DNA of 64,000 bases. It comes from Saccharomycopsis malanga (lineage: Eukaryota > Ascomycota > Saccharomycetes > Ascoideales > Saccharomycopsidaceae). The stretch lies in NCBI GenBank assembly GCA_004014935.1, contig CP025326.1, positions 1,364,001 to 1,428,000 of the forward strand, given 5' to 3'. Below are positions 19,797-30,364 of the stretch, one piece after another. How positions within the stretch are numbered: position 1 is the stretch's first letter; every line of letters starts with the position of its first letter. Both the position numbers and the translations under genes were made by a program. A model generated the notes under the pieces. It had not been told where the DNA came from. It saw nothing but the letters and a program-made list of their open reading frames with translations, and ran no database searches.

Positions 19797-21689
19797 ATGG
19801 ATAGTGGGGCTCAGCTAACTGACGAACAGGGAAATAAGCTTGCTAGTTTCAAGGAAATCACACAATATGATGACAATGACCAGGAGAAGATAATGAGTCT
19901 TCTCAATAATTGTGAATGGAATTTAGAAATGGCCATTCAGCGGTTTTTTGATAACAATTTCACATTTGAGCATGTTGCAACTCCAAGCAGCACTAATTTG
20001 CCACCTCCAAATACTAGCGCTTCTAGCGGGGTATCTCGACTTAACCAATATGATGATGTTATGTTGAGTCAATTTGATCTTCTTCCTAAATTCCCCAAGG
20101 CAAATAGACTTGCTGGAAATTGGAAGTTTAGCCCGGGAATTAAGATTGCAGACCATAGCAGTTCGGCAAAGTCTGGAAATAGCACGAATGGTAATCCTTT
20201 ATTTCTGCTGCTAATATTTGTTCTTTTATTAATCCCAAAGACATTTTTATTTGTATTAATCAAACTCAATGAAGTTTTACGCTCATTATTTCCAACTCTC
20301 TATGATCTCTGGAAACCTGATAGTAATTCGTTTCCTACAAGCCCTTTGTATTTGCCACTTGATAGCGATCTGGCAACAAGATCAACTGAGAAACTGCTGT
20401 CGCCCGATCTGATGAAAGACTTATCGGTCCATAGAAATTTCAATTTCAAGACATATCTTGAGGAGACTACCAAAGATGTCGTAAATTTGCCTATATTTGA
20501 AGGGGAATTCAATGATGCTTACGATATTTGTAAAGCAGAACTCAAGTTTCTTATTGTAATTCTCATCGACGATTCAAAGCTGTCAAACTTGTTTTTGAAA
20601 CATGTTATCAACTCGTCAGACTTCAAGGCGCTTGTTAATGACAAATATGCCGATAGACCAGACAATTTCATAATATGGGGCGGCCACACAAACTACTTGG
20701 AAGGTTTTTCTGTGGGAAAAACTTACAAGGTCTCTAGACTTCCTTATATTGGCTTGGTCTCTAATGTTTCCACCTACGGAGAAACATATCCTACAATGTC
20801 ATTAATGAAGTACTCCCAAAGTTTGAATTTCGAAGACATAAATGACGACAAAATATCAGTCATCAAATCCAAACTGAAACGCATATTTAAGCTGTTCCGA
20901 AGAATGGCCGAGCAGTATGTCATACAACTAATCGATCAGAAGATTGACCAAGATCAAAAAAACTTTGAAAGATTAATTAAGCAACAACAGGACGAGGCAT
21001 ATTCCAGGTCATTGGAACAAGACCGTATCAAAAAACAAAAAAGCAATTTGTTGAAAGAAATAAAAAATCTCAAAAAAGAAAAGTTCTTAGCTAAACTACA
21101 AGTCAAACAATCATTTTTAAATATGTTGAAGACATCTCTAGTGCAATGGCAGAATGTGCTATTGAATGAAGATAAACAAAATGATCCCGTTGCTTTGGAT
21201 GGCTCGAAGTTAGAAAAGGACCAAGTTTGTTTAATGCAATTCAGATTGCCTAAAGGCGAAAGATTTGTGAAAAAATTGTCCAAAGATTGTTCCTTAGCTG
21301 AGGTTTATTTGTTTGTACAATTGAAACTTTTACTAAAAGAAATTGTTGCCAATGGCGACTATAATACAGAAAAAGATGTGTTCGACTGTTTAATCAAAAG
21401 TGACTTGCCACATGGCTCTCAAAAAACCGGATTCGAATTCAAATTTGAGTTGAGCTCTTTGTTTCCTAAATTCAAAGTGCCTGTCGAAAACCAAATCAAA
21501 ATTAAAGATACAAAACAGCTTTTACCAAATTGTAATTTATTGGTAGAATACGATTTGGATTATCAAGATCAACTTGATTTCCTAAAAGAGAACTTCACCA
21601 ACAACAGCCCTAAAAAACTCACCATTGAGGACGTGAATGACGAAGACATTGAGGACATAAGCAGTGACGAAGAAGATGAGGCTTGTTAA
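19797..21689 (+). CDS. UBX2: ER UBX-domain protein, Ubx2/UBXD8 type
   Basis: Proteins of this type sit in the ER membrane and recruit Cdc48/p97 to ubiquitinated substrates during ERAD. The 630-residue order fits: a UBA-like helix bundle at about residues 14-50 (NNCEWNLEMAIQRFFD), a hydrophobic hairpin at about 131-158 (NPLFLLLIFVLLLIPKTFLF), a thioredoxin-like UAS domain (about 225-350), a charged coiled coil (about 365-440) and a C-terminal UBX domain (about 480-590, with MQFRLPKGERFVKKL). The tail is acidic. The architecture is closest to mammalian UBXD8. Baker's yeast Ubx2 and Ubx3 are both candidates, so the paralogue choice is less certain than the family. It converges on the PPR-like gene over 155 bp. 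Confidence 0.82.
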   Translation: MDSGAQLTDEQGNKLASFKEITQYDDNDQEKIMSLLNNCEWNLEMAIQRFFDNNFTFEHVATPSSTNLPPPNTSASSGVSRLNQYDDVMLSQFDLLPKFPKANRLAGNWKFSPGIKIADHSSSAKSGNSTNGNPLFLLLIFVLLLIPKTFLFVLIKLNEVLRSLFPTLYDLWKPDSNSFPTSPLYLPLDSDLATRSTEKLLSPDLMKDLSVHRNFNFKTYLEETTKDVVNLPIFEGEFNDAYDICKAELKFLIVILIDDSKLSNLFLKHVINSSDFKALVNDKYADRPDNFIIWGGHTNYLEGFSVGKTYKVSRLPYIGLVSNVSTYGETYPTMSLMKYSQSLNFEDINDDKISVIKSKLKRIFKLFRRMAEQYVIQLIDQKIDQDQKNFERLIKQQQDEAYSRSLEQDRIKKQKSNLLKEIKNLKKEKFLAKLQVKQSFLNMLKTSLVQWQNVLLNEDKQNDPVALDGSKLEKDQVCLMQFRLPKGERFVKKLSKDCSLAEVYLFVQLKLLLKEIVANGDYNTEKDVFDCLIKSDLPHGSQKTGFEFKFELSSLFPKFKVPVENQIKIKDTKQLLPNCNLLVEYDLDYQDQLDFLKENFTNNSPKKLTIEDVNDEDIEDISSDEEDEAC

Positions 21690-21844
21690 TGATAACGATG
21701 TATATATTTGTGTTCTGGATTTTATAGTAATGTAAAGTTTTTGTCCAGTCTGATATCTTTTCAGGTAAGTAGCTCTACTTTGCTGAACACATTTAAATGG
21801 CTCAAAATAACATTCCCGAAGCGCTTTGTTCCAGCCAAGTGCCT

Positions 21845-24217
21845 TCATCCCGTGGTAAACTCCAGTACAATATCTTTGATTGACATTTCCTGTAATCCAT
21901 ATTTTCTTTGAGTTGACAAAAGTTTATTTTCGCTATTTGTAGCTACATTGGCTAATGTCAATGCTGGAACATGCCATGAGCTAGAAACCTGTGTAGCAGG
22001 TAACTTCTTGGAACTAAGGATTCTATTGATTATTCTATGTTTTCCCTTGGAGCCTTTAACAGTCTTTCTATTACGCTCCAGTGGAGCCAATTCCTGCTTT
22101 ACGAATTCAAATACTAAAGCTAGTAATTTTGCAGATGGTTGGATGCCTAAAACAGTGCCCATATGTTGTAAAGTGATTATAGCCTTATTGTAGTTTCCCA
22201 ACGTGCACCAACAAGAAACAATCAAACAATACAAGTTATTGTAGAATATGATATCCTCATAGAAGTCTGTTGAACTTATGAACTGTTTGAAATAAGCGTC
22301 GATAATGTGTTCACCTTGGCCATTCTGCGATAAACGAAGTAAAAAGGTCCAAATATTCATGATGAGACGCACATTTGGTTGCAGAGCTACTGCCAGAGCT
22401 TGAAACTTGTCCAACAATTTGACTCCCATATTAAAACGCCCATGACGGGTACAACCACGCAAAGCTGTAGATATTACTGAACTGTTAATGAGATTCCTAT
22501 CAACCAACTCAATACGATTTAAAAGCCCAAAAACATCATTGGAGCTCTTTTTCTTGAAAGCATGTTGTAGAAATAACTCATAGACTGCACTATTTACTGG
22601 CGGGATATAAGTTTTCCCTTGGAAAGTATCATGGCATTCGGTTATTTCCTCCGGGGAAGTTTCTAGCTTTTCCAAGGTTTTTGGGTTGAGTTCCAAAGAA
22701 TGTTTGCAAATATAAGAGATTTCCATTTCATGCAAAACCAAATATGGTACTGCAGATCTGTGTCTCTTAAATTCTTTGCTAATCATGGACCTGAAGAAGG
22801 GCATGTCTAGTTTGATATTGTTTTTGAGGTGAGATTCAATGGCATGTACTTCCATGCATTTGAAAATTCCAAGCTTTGTCAAGAACGAATTATAATAATT
22901 CAATACTTTTTTAGTTTCAAAAACTTTCTGAGCACCAACTGCAACTGCAGTACGTAATTTTCTCAAGACCTTTTCATTTGTATAAAAGCCAAGAACATGG
23001 TGTTCGATGACTTGCAGAACAGCTAGGAGATCTTCGTTGGAACAAGACAGGGATACCATATACTGTATCAAATGAGTCAACTGTTTGATGTATTCGGACT
23101 GTACTTTAATTTGAGACGAAGTTTCCCTGGGTCTGATATTTCTTATCAAAGTACAAGCATTATCGACATTTCCATATTCTAACAATGTTCTAATAACTTT
23201 GAAAAGCTGATCAGCAGTCGGTCCCGATTTTTCGCTCAAAAATTCTTCAACCTTTGTTACCTCTCTGATAGTTTTATGCTTTCTTCCTTGTCTATTCTGT
23301 GTTCCCCATTGAATATGATACTTATCGGCTAGAGACAATAGAAATTGTATCCAATGACTAGCATCTTGTTGACTTTGTACTAAAGTAACCACTAGTTTGG
23401 TGACTATTTCAGGATCCAAAAAAAAATCATTTGATGGGGTTTCCAAAATACTGTTTGCTGTTTTTATTGCTTGGTGCAAGTCACTATGGCTCAATAAAAT
23501 TTCGATTTTGAGCTCTTGCCACCATCTTTGGCCTGCGACATCTTTCCAATATTGCCTGGAGGTCCATAACTTGAGGGCTTCCTTATAACATTCGTCATTT
23601 ATCGTAGCCAATTCACTAAGGTATGTGGCCTCATTGTATGGATCAAACCTTACTTTTCCTGTGCTATAAACAAGTCTTCCAGCAACGTAAATTGCATGGC
23701 GTCGCTGTTCAGCATTGGGAATTAATTTAGCAAGCTCGAAAGCTTTAAAAAGTGATTCCAACTTAATTTTCTCTTTACCTTCTGGTAATGCTAACAAATC
23801 CTCAAGCAACTCAAATACAAGCTTTACTTTTGAAACATTTGCAAAAATAGCAAGTTCAGCATTATTTTCACTCACCTTCCTATGCGGTAGATCTCCTAAC
23901 TCTTTAAAAGCCACAGCCAATAAACCGTCAAATAACAAAGATAAATGCTCATCTACGTTTTTGGTTGATTTTAAACTGTTGGTTGTATCCTCAGAAAGAT
24001 TTAAAAGAGCAGATAAAGAACTTTCAATGTTATTTATAGACATCATTTGCAACCCTTTGTTGGCCAATTCTCTTTCTATGCCTGAATCAGCTTTTTCGGT
24101 CACATTCGTGACCTTTCTGCTCCGCAATTGTCTAGCAAAAACATAACTGAGGCTCAGCTTGTACAAATTCCGATGACCAGAAACATTAGCCCTGCGTGCT
24201 TCAACTAGAATCCTCAT
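21845..24217 (-). CDS. PPR-like mitochondrial protein
   Basis: This 790-residue helical protein looks like a fungal pentatricopeptide-repeat factor of mitochondrial RNA processing or translation. The N-terminus, up to about residue 35, is rich in Arg and nearly free of acid (MRILVEARRANVSGHRNLYK), as expected for a mitochondrial pre-sequence. The body is a chain of helix pairs: for example ALKLWTSRQYWKDVAGQRWW near residue 215, and in the C-terminal third SVISTALRGCTRHGRFNMGV and NYNKAIITLQHMGTVLG, which fit PPR spacing. I cannot choose between families such as Sov1, Ccm1, Rmd9 or the Pet/Aep activators, so no symbol is given. It is divergent from the Cys/His-rich gene by 286 bp. Confidence 0.7.
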   Translation of the reverse strand: MRILVEARRANVSGHRNLYKLSLSYVFARQLRSRKVTNVTEKADSGIERELANKGLQMMSINNIESSLSALLNLSEDTTNSLKSTKNVDEHLSLLFDGLLAVAFKELGDLPHRKVSENNAELAIFANVSKVKLVFELLEDLLALPEGKEKIKLESLFKAFELAKLIPNAEQRRHAIYVAGRLVYSTGKVRFDPYNEATYLSELATINDECYKEALKLWTSRQYWKDVAGQRWWQELKIEILLSHSDLHQAIKTANSILETPSNDFFLDPEIVTKLVVTLVQSQQDASHWIQFLLSLADKYHIQWGTQNRQGRKHKTIREVTKVEEFLSEKSGPTADQLFKVIRTLLEYGNVDNACTLIRNIRPRETSSQIKVQSEYIKQLTHLIQYMVSLSCSNEDLLAVLQVIEHHVLGFYTNEKVLRKLRTAVAVGAQKVFETKKVLNYYNSFLTKLGIFKCMEVHAIESHLKNNIKLDMPFFRSMISKEFKRHRSAVPYLVLHEMEISYICKHSLELNPKTLEKLETSPEEITECHDTFQGKTYIPPVNSAVYELFLQHAFKKKSSNDVFGLLNRIELVDRNLINSSVISTALRGCTRHGRFNMGVKLLDKFQALAVALQPNVRLIMNIWTFLLRLSQNGQGEHIIDAYFKQFISSTDFYEDIIFYNNLYCLIVSCWCTLGNYNKAIITLQHMGTVLGIQPSAKLLALVFEFVKQELAPLERNRKTVKGSKGKHRIINRILSSKKLPATQVSSSWHVPALTLANVATNSENKLLSTQRKYGLQEMSIKDIVLEFTTG

Positions 24218-24503
24218 CTTAATTGCATTTTACACTGTTTAATTGTTATCCGTATAAAACAAAATGTAAAGATTTTTCACTATGCATGATGAAAAAGATA
24301 GCGCTGCAGGTAATGCAGGTACGTTATGATTAATGCCTCGACATGCATGAAAAGCCAGAATATTGTTTTGTGCCAAAGCACATTAGACCTCTCTATCTAA
24401 TCAACGGCTAATTAGCATGGGAAGCATGGGATAAAGGTTTAATAAAACTGTGCGGCTGTAGGAAATAACTGCCACTTTGAACTGATTTTTAGTAATTTTA
24501 TAA

Positions 24504-26849
24504 ATGTCTGTCTCAAGCAGTTCAAGTTGTTTCTCCAGTGCGGATGTTGACATTAATGTCAATTCAGAAAACATTGCAATTGAAGTGAAAAATGATAAAA
24601 ATATTGTTGTAACAAATCTTAAAGCTAGTGATGACCCTGTCAGTGCAAGCTCGTCTTTTGAGGAATTAAAAAACTCTTCTATCAGTGAAAGCTTACGTCG
24701 GTTGGCTTTATCAGACGATAAGCAAAGATGGAGAACCACTTCGGCATTAAGAAGGCAAACCCTTGATTGGAGCTCCGGAAAACCAGCCACTTCTGGGGCT
24801 TCGTCACAATCCGAAGGTTATTTTGTTGTGAATGGTCAAAGAATAAAAGTCAAACAAAAACACAGTAGTAGTTTAGGTCAAAATAACCTAATGTTGAGTT
24901 CTATTTCAAACAGTTCCTTTTCATCAAACCAACAGTATGCCACAGCCATGGTCTCTTCCAAGCCCACAGGCTCTTCACTTCCGCATCCTTTAATCTTTGA
25001 AAGTGCTACAGACGATTTTCAATCTGCCGTATCTTCGCGGCCAGATAAACTCAACAAAGCGTTCTACGATTCCGACTCAACATCACCTGTGAGGTCCAGT
25101 GGTCGTTCACGGGGCTCGGATTTTGATTATAAGCTGAGTGTCATCTTGGATACCCCCACAACAATCAGGTTTTCAAAAAACCCTTCCTTGGTGAATTTAT
25201 GCAATTCAGACATTAAGTCTAGCGCTCAAGTCTATCCTCACAGTCCAATAACAAGCTCTGAAGCAGTACATTATACAGCATCATTACAAAATGCTAATGA
25301 TACTTTTAGACTAGCGGAGAGGATATTTACCGAGGAGAAGCCCATGCTGAAGCATTCTTTCAATGAAATAAAATCTTCGCTATTCTCAGGAACAGAAGAA
25401 AGAGAGTACTCGTTGGCCGATTTATGGCCAAAGGCAGATGACATTGATTTATCTGAAGGTTTGGTAAAAGAAACAAGTCCGGATCCAGGCATACCTGCTG
25501 AAGTTGCCAAAGAAGAGTCTTCCACACGAGAGCCAGCAACCCAGAATAGCAGCTTTACACTAAAATCAGCATCAGATCTGACTAGATGGAAAGACTTTCT
25601 TGAAGAGCATTTCAAAATGGAAAATATAACTATTGAGCCTTTGAAAGCACCGCAGCCTGAGGAAGACAATAAGAGTCAAGACACATATAATGAGCCTAAA
25701 ATACAAGAACAGAATGATACCAATGAGGAATCTATCCCGACTGTTGACATATCAAAGTGCAAGCAATGTGGAAAGGAAAAAGCTTACTATTATTGCAAAT
25801 CTTGTAATAAAAAACATTATTACCACCATCACCATTATCATAATGATGAGACTTTGGGTAATCGCAAACATCATCATATTCCAAAGAAACGTCAACAGAC
25901 TCTCGAGAACAATTGCAAATATTGCAAACAAAAACATAGGCATAAAAAGAATAAGCGAGGAAAACGACACAGGGAGAGATTTGGCCATGCCAAAGTTGAT
26001 GGTGCTGCTATAGAGAATAGAGAGGGAAAGAAAGATCCTGCAAAGGCTAAACCCAAAAGAAAGGCTTTTTTCTCTAGAACTCCAATTCAACAAGAAGAAC
26101 AGACTTCTGATGAAGCTAAAGATCAGAAAAAAACGATATCAGCCAATTCTAGTGCTGAAACTGACCAAAAGCTTTCAATGGATATTGATGCTACATTTCA
26201 GAGCAAGCCAGATATGGATTTGGTCTTTGAAAATTACGAGGAAATTGATGATGTTCCTGTTAAACCATCTTCTTGTAACACATCAACTACTTTAAAAACA
26301 AAAGATAACGGAGATTATGAGATAAGAGATACCCCCTCGGAGGATGTGAAAGAGGATTCTAAAAGATTACTGGTTGCCATAGAAAGTGCTAAGAAAAACT
26401 TCAAAAACAATTATCAGTCGTTCAGTGCGAAGGTCCATAAAAGTTTCTCAGCTTCTAGTTTGCATTCGAAGCAGAAAAAAGAAGAAAGCAAAGAAAAGAA
26501 AAAGAAGAAACGATCCAAGAAATATAAAGAGAAAGATTCGGCTTCTGAATTTATTGAAAATGGAGTGAACACGAATTTCATGACTAATACTCTGATCAGT
26601 GAACCTTTTCCTTTTAGAATGAGTGGTGGGGATGACCAGGAGATATACTCAAGGCTAGAATCAGAACCGGAAATAACTATAGAGCCCAAAATCAAAAACG
26701 AGGTAATAGTATCTGAACCTGACGGAGAACAGACGAATTCCGCAAGCTTCTCAATCAAGGCCAAATCGTTCTTCAAAGGGGCAAAATTCCATTTGAAGAA
26801 AAACCAGAAACCCTCTAAGGGGCCATTAAAAAACAGGATCATAAACTGA
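24504..26849 (+). CDS. Unrecognised Cys/His-rich protein
   Basis: I do not recognise this 781-residue protein. Most of it is Ser-rich and disordered. From residue 419 lies a striking metal-binding-like region: CKQCGKEKAYYYCKSCNKKH, which is C-x2-C-x8-C-x2-C, followed by a YHHHHYH run, more His, then CKYCKQKHRH at 471-480, and a Lys/Arg run. The six Cys and many His could hold one or two zinc ions. Further on are two basic stretches, one near residue 655 (KEKKKKKRSKKYKEK). The C-terminus, KSFFKGAKFHLKKNQKPSK, is basic-amphipathic and may contact membrane or nucleic acid. No signal peptide is seen. Single long ORF, certainly a gene; function unknown. Confidence 0.8.
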   Translation: MSVSSSSSCFSSADVDINVNSENIAIEVKNDKNIVVTNLKASDDPVSASSSFEELKNSSISESLRRLALSDDKQRWRTTSALRRQTLDWSSGKPATSGASSQSEGYFVVNGQRIKVKQKHSSSLGQNNLMLSSISNSSFSSNQQYATAMVSSKPTGSSLPHPLIFESATDDFQSAVSSRPDKLNKAFYDSDSTSPVRSSGRSRGSDFDYKLSVILDTPTTIRFSKNPSLVNLCNSDIKSSAQVYPHSPITSSEAVHYTASLQNANDTFRLAERIFTEEKPMLKHSFNEIKSSLFSGTEEREYSLADLWPKADDIDLSEGLVKETSPDPGIPAEVAKEESSTREPATQNSSFTLKSASDLTRWKDFLEEHFKMENITIEPLKAPQPEEDNKSQDTYNEPKIQEQNDTNEESIPTVDISKCKQCGKEKAYYYCKSCNKKHYYHHHHYHNDETLGNRKHHHIPKKRQQTLENNCKYCKQKHRHKKNKRGKRHRERFGHAKVDGAAIENREGKKDPAKAKPKRKAFFSRTPIQQEEQTSDEAKDQKKTISANSSAETDQKLSMDIDATFQSKPDMDLVFENYEEIDDVPVKPSSCNTSTTLKTKDNGDYEIRDTPSEDVKEDSKRLLVAIESAKKNFKNNYQSFSAKVHKSFSASSLHSKQKKEESKEKKKKKRSKKYKEKDSASEFIENGVNTNFMTNTLISEPFPFRMSGGDDQEIYSRLESEPEITIEPKIKNEVIVSEPDGEQTNSASFSIKAKSFFKGAKFHLKKNQKPSKGPLKNRIIN

Positions 26850-26954
26850 AACGCTACTTTTGATTATATCAACTAATATACTACACCTAATATAATGTTA
26901 CATTTGAATACGCAATTGACAGATTGTATTTTCTATTTACAACGATGGATAGCC

Positions 26955-27674
26955 TCAGAAAGAGGCCTCTTTGATTAGATGCTTCTTGATGATGTTCTTG
27001 CGGGTATGGGATTTTATGTGTTTAGGGTCTTTTCCCAACTTTTCAAGTATAGAGTTGGCCAACTGGTCGTCGTTCAAAATTCTGTTCAACTCCTCCGTTA
27101 TTTGGTCTTCATTGGAGATCTGGCTTCGGACAGCCGATATCTGTTCCCTCAATCCCTGAACATCCAACTTGAATGGTGTCTCGGCAGGCCAGCTGGTCAC
27201 ATTGTGTTTTTCTTTGAGCTCCTTGGCCTTTTGTATGTCTTCCTTGCTAACTCTGCCTTCAGGCATGGCAGCAACTCTATCTATGAACAACAAGTCATTG
27301 ATAAGACCAGTTTTGTTTTCTGCTTGCTCTGAATGTTGGCGTCTAGCTTCCAAGAACTCTGCAACCTTTTGACTCTCCTCTTTGTTAACATTGATCTTGG
27401 CATCCTGTTCGTATTTGGCAAACTGTTGACCCTTGTTCTTCAATATCTGAGCAATGGCAAACGATTTGCGAGCAGAAAGAGGTCTAGTGGCTTCAATACG
27501 GACCAAATCCCCTTCTCTACAGACATCTCCTTCATCATGAACCAAATAGTCCTTTCTACTAAACAACTGCTTATTGATCTTCTTATTGAACGATGGCTGC
27601 TGCACCCGAACCTTCACGGTCTTGCTCATTTTTCCTTGGGAAACAACTATACCCACAAAATTTTGACGAGGCAT
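26955..27674 (-). CDS. MRPS17: Mitochondrial small-subunit ribosomal protein uS17m
   Basis: This is a component of the mitochondrial 37S subunit that binds the small-subunit rRNA. The 239-residue protein begins with the S17 OB-fold: NFVGIVVSQGKMSKTVKVRV, then YLVHDEGDVCREGDLVRIEA and RPLSARKSFAIAQIL. It carries the long C-terminal extension that is specific to fungal mitochondrial S17 and matches the 237 residues of baker's yeast. The ATG at 27674 begins MPRQNFVG, the family start. It converges on the Cys/His-rich gene over 105 bp and is divergent from GCN20. Confidence 0.96.
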   Translation of the reverse strand: MPRQNFVGIVVSQGKMSKTVKVRVQQPSFNKKINKQLFSRKDYLVHDEGDVCREGDLVRIEATRPLSARKSFAIAQILKNKGQQFAKYEQDAKINVNKEESQKVAEFLEARRQHSEQAENKTGLINDLLFIDRVAAMPEGRVSKEDIQKAKELKEKHNVTSWPAETPFKLDVQGLREQISAVRSQISNEDQITEELNRILNDDQLANSILEKLGKDPKHIKSHTRKNIIKKHLIKEASF

Positions 27675-28105
27675 GATGATATGTGCTGTTTACGCTATAT
27701 AATCTGTTATTTGCCTAAAAACTTATCCTATGTCATTGTACTTTATCAGCCAAAAATTTTCACTCATACAATTTTTCACTACATTGTGGTCACGTGCATT
27801 GGGGAAAGGATTTTGAAGTAATATAAAAGAGGAGCTATGGAGGGGCTAAATAGGCAAAGAAAAAATAAATGTAGTGATGACTGGTTTTTATAAGGTATTT
27901 TCGGCAATAAAAACTATTTTGTGAGGTATTTTTGTTTGCAACTAGAGACAAATATAGTTAAGCTTGACTATATAGTGAAAGGTTTATATACATGTTACCC
28001 GGATACTATGGTACCAATGTATGGAGTGAAAAATTTACTATGAGTGGACGTAAAGATTGGAGATGAGGTTAATAACTAGGGAATATTGAAGTTGTGATAG
28101 AGAAG
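27675..28105. other. Divergent promoter region MRPS17/GCN20
   Basis: These 431 bp hold both promoters. A TTACCCGG Reb1-type site at 27995-28002 sits about 104 bp upstream of GCN20. I see nothing else distinctive. Confidence 0.5.
27995..28002. promoter_or_regulatory. Reb1-type site TTACCCGG
   Basis: This matches the same octamer found upstream of DPS1, the UBX gene and in the palI/RIM9 region. It lies about 104 bp before the GCN20 ATG. Confidence 0.5.
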
Positions 28106-30364
28106 ATGGCTACACTTGGGTCTCAGATAAGAAAGGCGGTACCTACGATTGATCCGGTTGTGACGGATTATGCGATTGGATATGTGGGACATATAAACAA
28201 TGCGACTTTTGACAGTGTAGCGAGCCAACAACTTGACTTAAACCATGATTTGGGGTTTATTGAGCATTTGCTTGAGAGTGCTGGTGGAGACCCCAAAAAG
28301 ATCAAAGAGCTTAGCAAAGGGTTGCGGAACATTTTGCAGAAACAATTGGATGAAAACTCTGCCAAGTTGCAGGTTACTGGTGATACTTCCAAGAGATTAT
28401 TGGATGTCAACCTATTGAAGAATCAAATGAGTAGACAAGCCCAAAGCTCGTTGGCTTTGATCGGGGCTTCTAAAGACATTGAGCACACAGGTAGAAAGAT
28501 GGAGACTCGTGTTGATAGAAAGAAGTTAGAGAAAGCTGAGAAAAAGATTGCTAAAAAGGTTGCCAAACGTAACAATAAATTTGTCAAGTATGAGGCATCC
28601 AAATTACTCAATCAAAATGATGATGAAGCTGATTATGATGAATTTTTCCTTAAAATTAACCCTATGGAGTTCGGATCAGGCGCTGGAAAGTCTAAGGATA
28701 TTCATATTGACAACTTTGATTTGTATGTTGGCGATGGTCAAAGAATATTGTCCGATACATCTTTATCGTTGAGTTATGGACATAGATATGGTTTGGTGGG
28801 TCAGAACGGTATTGGTAAATCTACTTTGTTGAGAGCTTTATCCAAGAGAGAATTGAATATTCCTAGTCACATCACTGTTCTACACGTCGAGCAAGAATTA
28901 AGAGGTGATGATACACTTGCTTTACAGTCTGTATTAGATGCAGATGTGTGGAGAAAGTCCTTAATCCAGGAAGAGGCTAAAATTAACGAAAGATTGACGG
29001 AAATAGAAAAATTGAAAACCGAATTTGAAGAAGAGTCTTTGGAAGTTAAAAAATTGGAAAACGAAGCAGGTGATTTGCAAATGCATTTGGAAGAAGTGTA
29101 TGAGAAATTGACAGAAATGGAAAGTGATAAAGCAGAAGGCAGAGCTGCTTCGATTCTTTATGGTTTGGGTTTTTCCGAAAAAGCACAACATCAACCTACA
29201 AACTCCTTTTCTGGTGGTTGGAGAATGCGTCTTTCCTTGGCCAGAGCCTTGTTCTGTCAACCAGATCTTTTGTTGTTGGATGAACCTTCTAATATGTTGG
29301 ATGTTCCTTCCATCACCTTTTTAGCAAACTATTTGCAAACATATCCGGCCACTGTGTTGGTGGTGTCCCATGACCGTGCATTCTTAAACGATGTTGCTAC
29401 CGATATAATATACCAACATTCTGAAAGATTGGACTACTACAGAGGTGCAAACTTTGATTCTTTCTATTCCACCAAGGAGGAAAGAAGAAAGAACGCTAAG
29501 AAAGAATACGAAAACCAGTTGGCATATAGAAAACATTTGCAAGAGTTTATTGATAAATTCAGATATAATGCTGCCAAGTCGTCGGAAGCCCAATCCAGAA
29601 TTAAGAAGTTGGAAAAACTTCCAGTTTTGGAGCCTCCGGAAGAGGACAAGGTGGTTACATTCAAATTTCCAGACGTTGAGAAGCTTTCTCCTCCTATATT
29701 ACAGCTTCAAGAAGTCACTTTCGGCTATGATCCAGAAAAACTTCTTCTTAGTAACGTTAACTTGGATATCCAGATGGATTCTAGAATTGCATTAGTAGGT
29801 GCTAACGGTTGTGGTAAGACTACATTACTTAAACTTTTGATGGAAAAATTAAGACCTATAAATGGGTTCGTCTCTAAAAACGCCAGACTTAGAATAGGCT
29901 ACTTTGCCCAGCATCATGTGGACGCCATGGATTTGAACTTAAATGCCGTTACTTGGCTATCTCAGGCTTATCCTGGAAAAACCGATGAAGAATATCGTCG
30001 CCATTTAGGTGCTTTTGGTATCACCGGCTCTTTGGGCTTGCAAAGAATGCAATTATTGTCTGGTGGTCAGAAATCCAGAGTTGCATTCGCTGCTCTTTGT
30101 TTAAATAACCCTCATATTTTAATTTTGGATGAGCCTTCTAACCATCTTGATACTTCTGGTTTAGACGCTTTGTCCGATGCTTTGAAGAACTTTGCCGGTG
30201 GTGTGTTGATGGTCTCCCACGATGTCAGTATCATTGATACCGTTTGTAAAGAGATCTGGGTTAGTGAAAATGGTACCGTCAGAAGATTTGAAGGTACCAT
30301 TTACGATTACAAAAAATACATTCTTGCTAATGCAGACAATAGTGGTGTTGTTGCCAAGCAATGA
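28106..30364 (+). CDS. GCN20: ABCF protein Gcn20, activator of Gcn2
   Basis: Gcn20 works with Gcn1 on ribosomes to activate the eIF2alpha kinase Gcn2 during amino-acid starvation. From the ATG at 28106 the protein is 752 residues, exactly the baker's yeast length; the frame extends four codons further through a GTG that I reject as start. The N-terminal Gcn1-binding region is followed by two ABC domains: Walker A GQNGIGKST near 231 with signature FSGGWRMRL near 367, and Walker A GANGCGKTT near 565 with signature LSGGQKSRV near 651. Walker B is DLLLLDEPSN and HILILDEPSNHLD. No membrane segment is present, as for ABCF. It converges on DIS3. Confidence 0.97.
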   Translation: MATLGSQIRKAVPTIDPVVTDYAIGYVGHINNATFDSVASQQLDLNHDLGFIEHLLESAGGDPKKIKELSKGLRNILQKQLDENSAKLQVTGDTSKRLLDVNLLKNQMSRQAQSSLALIGASKDIEHTGRKMETRVDRKKLEKAEKKIAKKVAKRNNKFVKYEASKLLNQNDDEADYDEFFLKINPMEFGSGAGKSKDIHIDNFDLYVGDGQRILSDTSLSLSYGHRYGLVGQNGIGKSTLLRALSKRELNIPSHITVLHVEQELRGDDTLALQSVLDADVWRKSLIQEEAKINERLTEIEKLKTEFEEESLEVKKLENEAGDLQMHLEEVYEKLTEMESDKAEGRAASILYGLGFSEKAQHQPTNSFSGGWRMRLSLARALFCQPDLLLLDEPSNMLDVPSITFLANYLQTYPATVLVVSHDRAFLNDVATDIIYQHSERLDYYRGANFDSFYSTKEERRKNAKKEYENQLAYRKHLQEFIDKFRYNAAKSSEAQSRIKKLEKLPVLEPPEEDKVVTFKFPDVEKLSPPILQLQEVTFGYDPEKLLLSNVNLDIQMDSRIALVGANGCGKTTLLKLLMEKLRPINGFVSKNARLRIGYFAQHHVDAMDLNLNAVTWLSQAYPGKTDEEYRRHLGAFGITGSLGLQRMQLLSGGQKSRVAFAALCLNNPHILILDEPSNHLDTSGLDALSDALKNFAGGVLMVSHDVSIIDTVCKEIWVSENGTVRRFEGTIYDYKKYILANADNSGVVAKQ

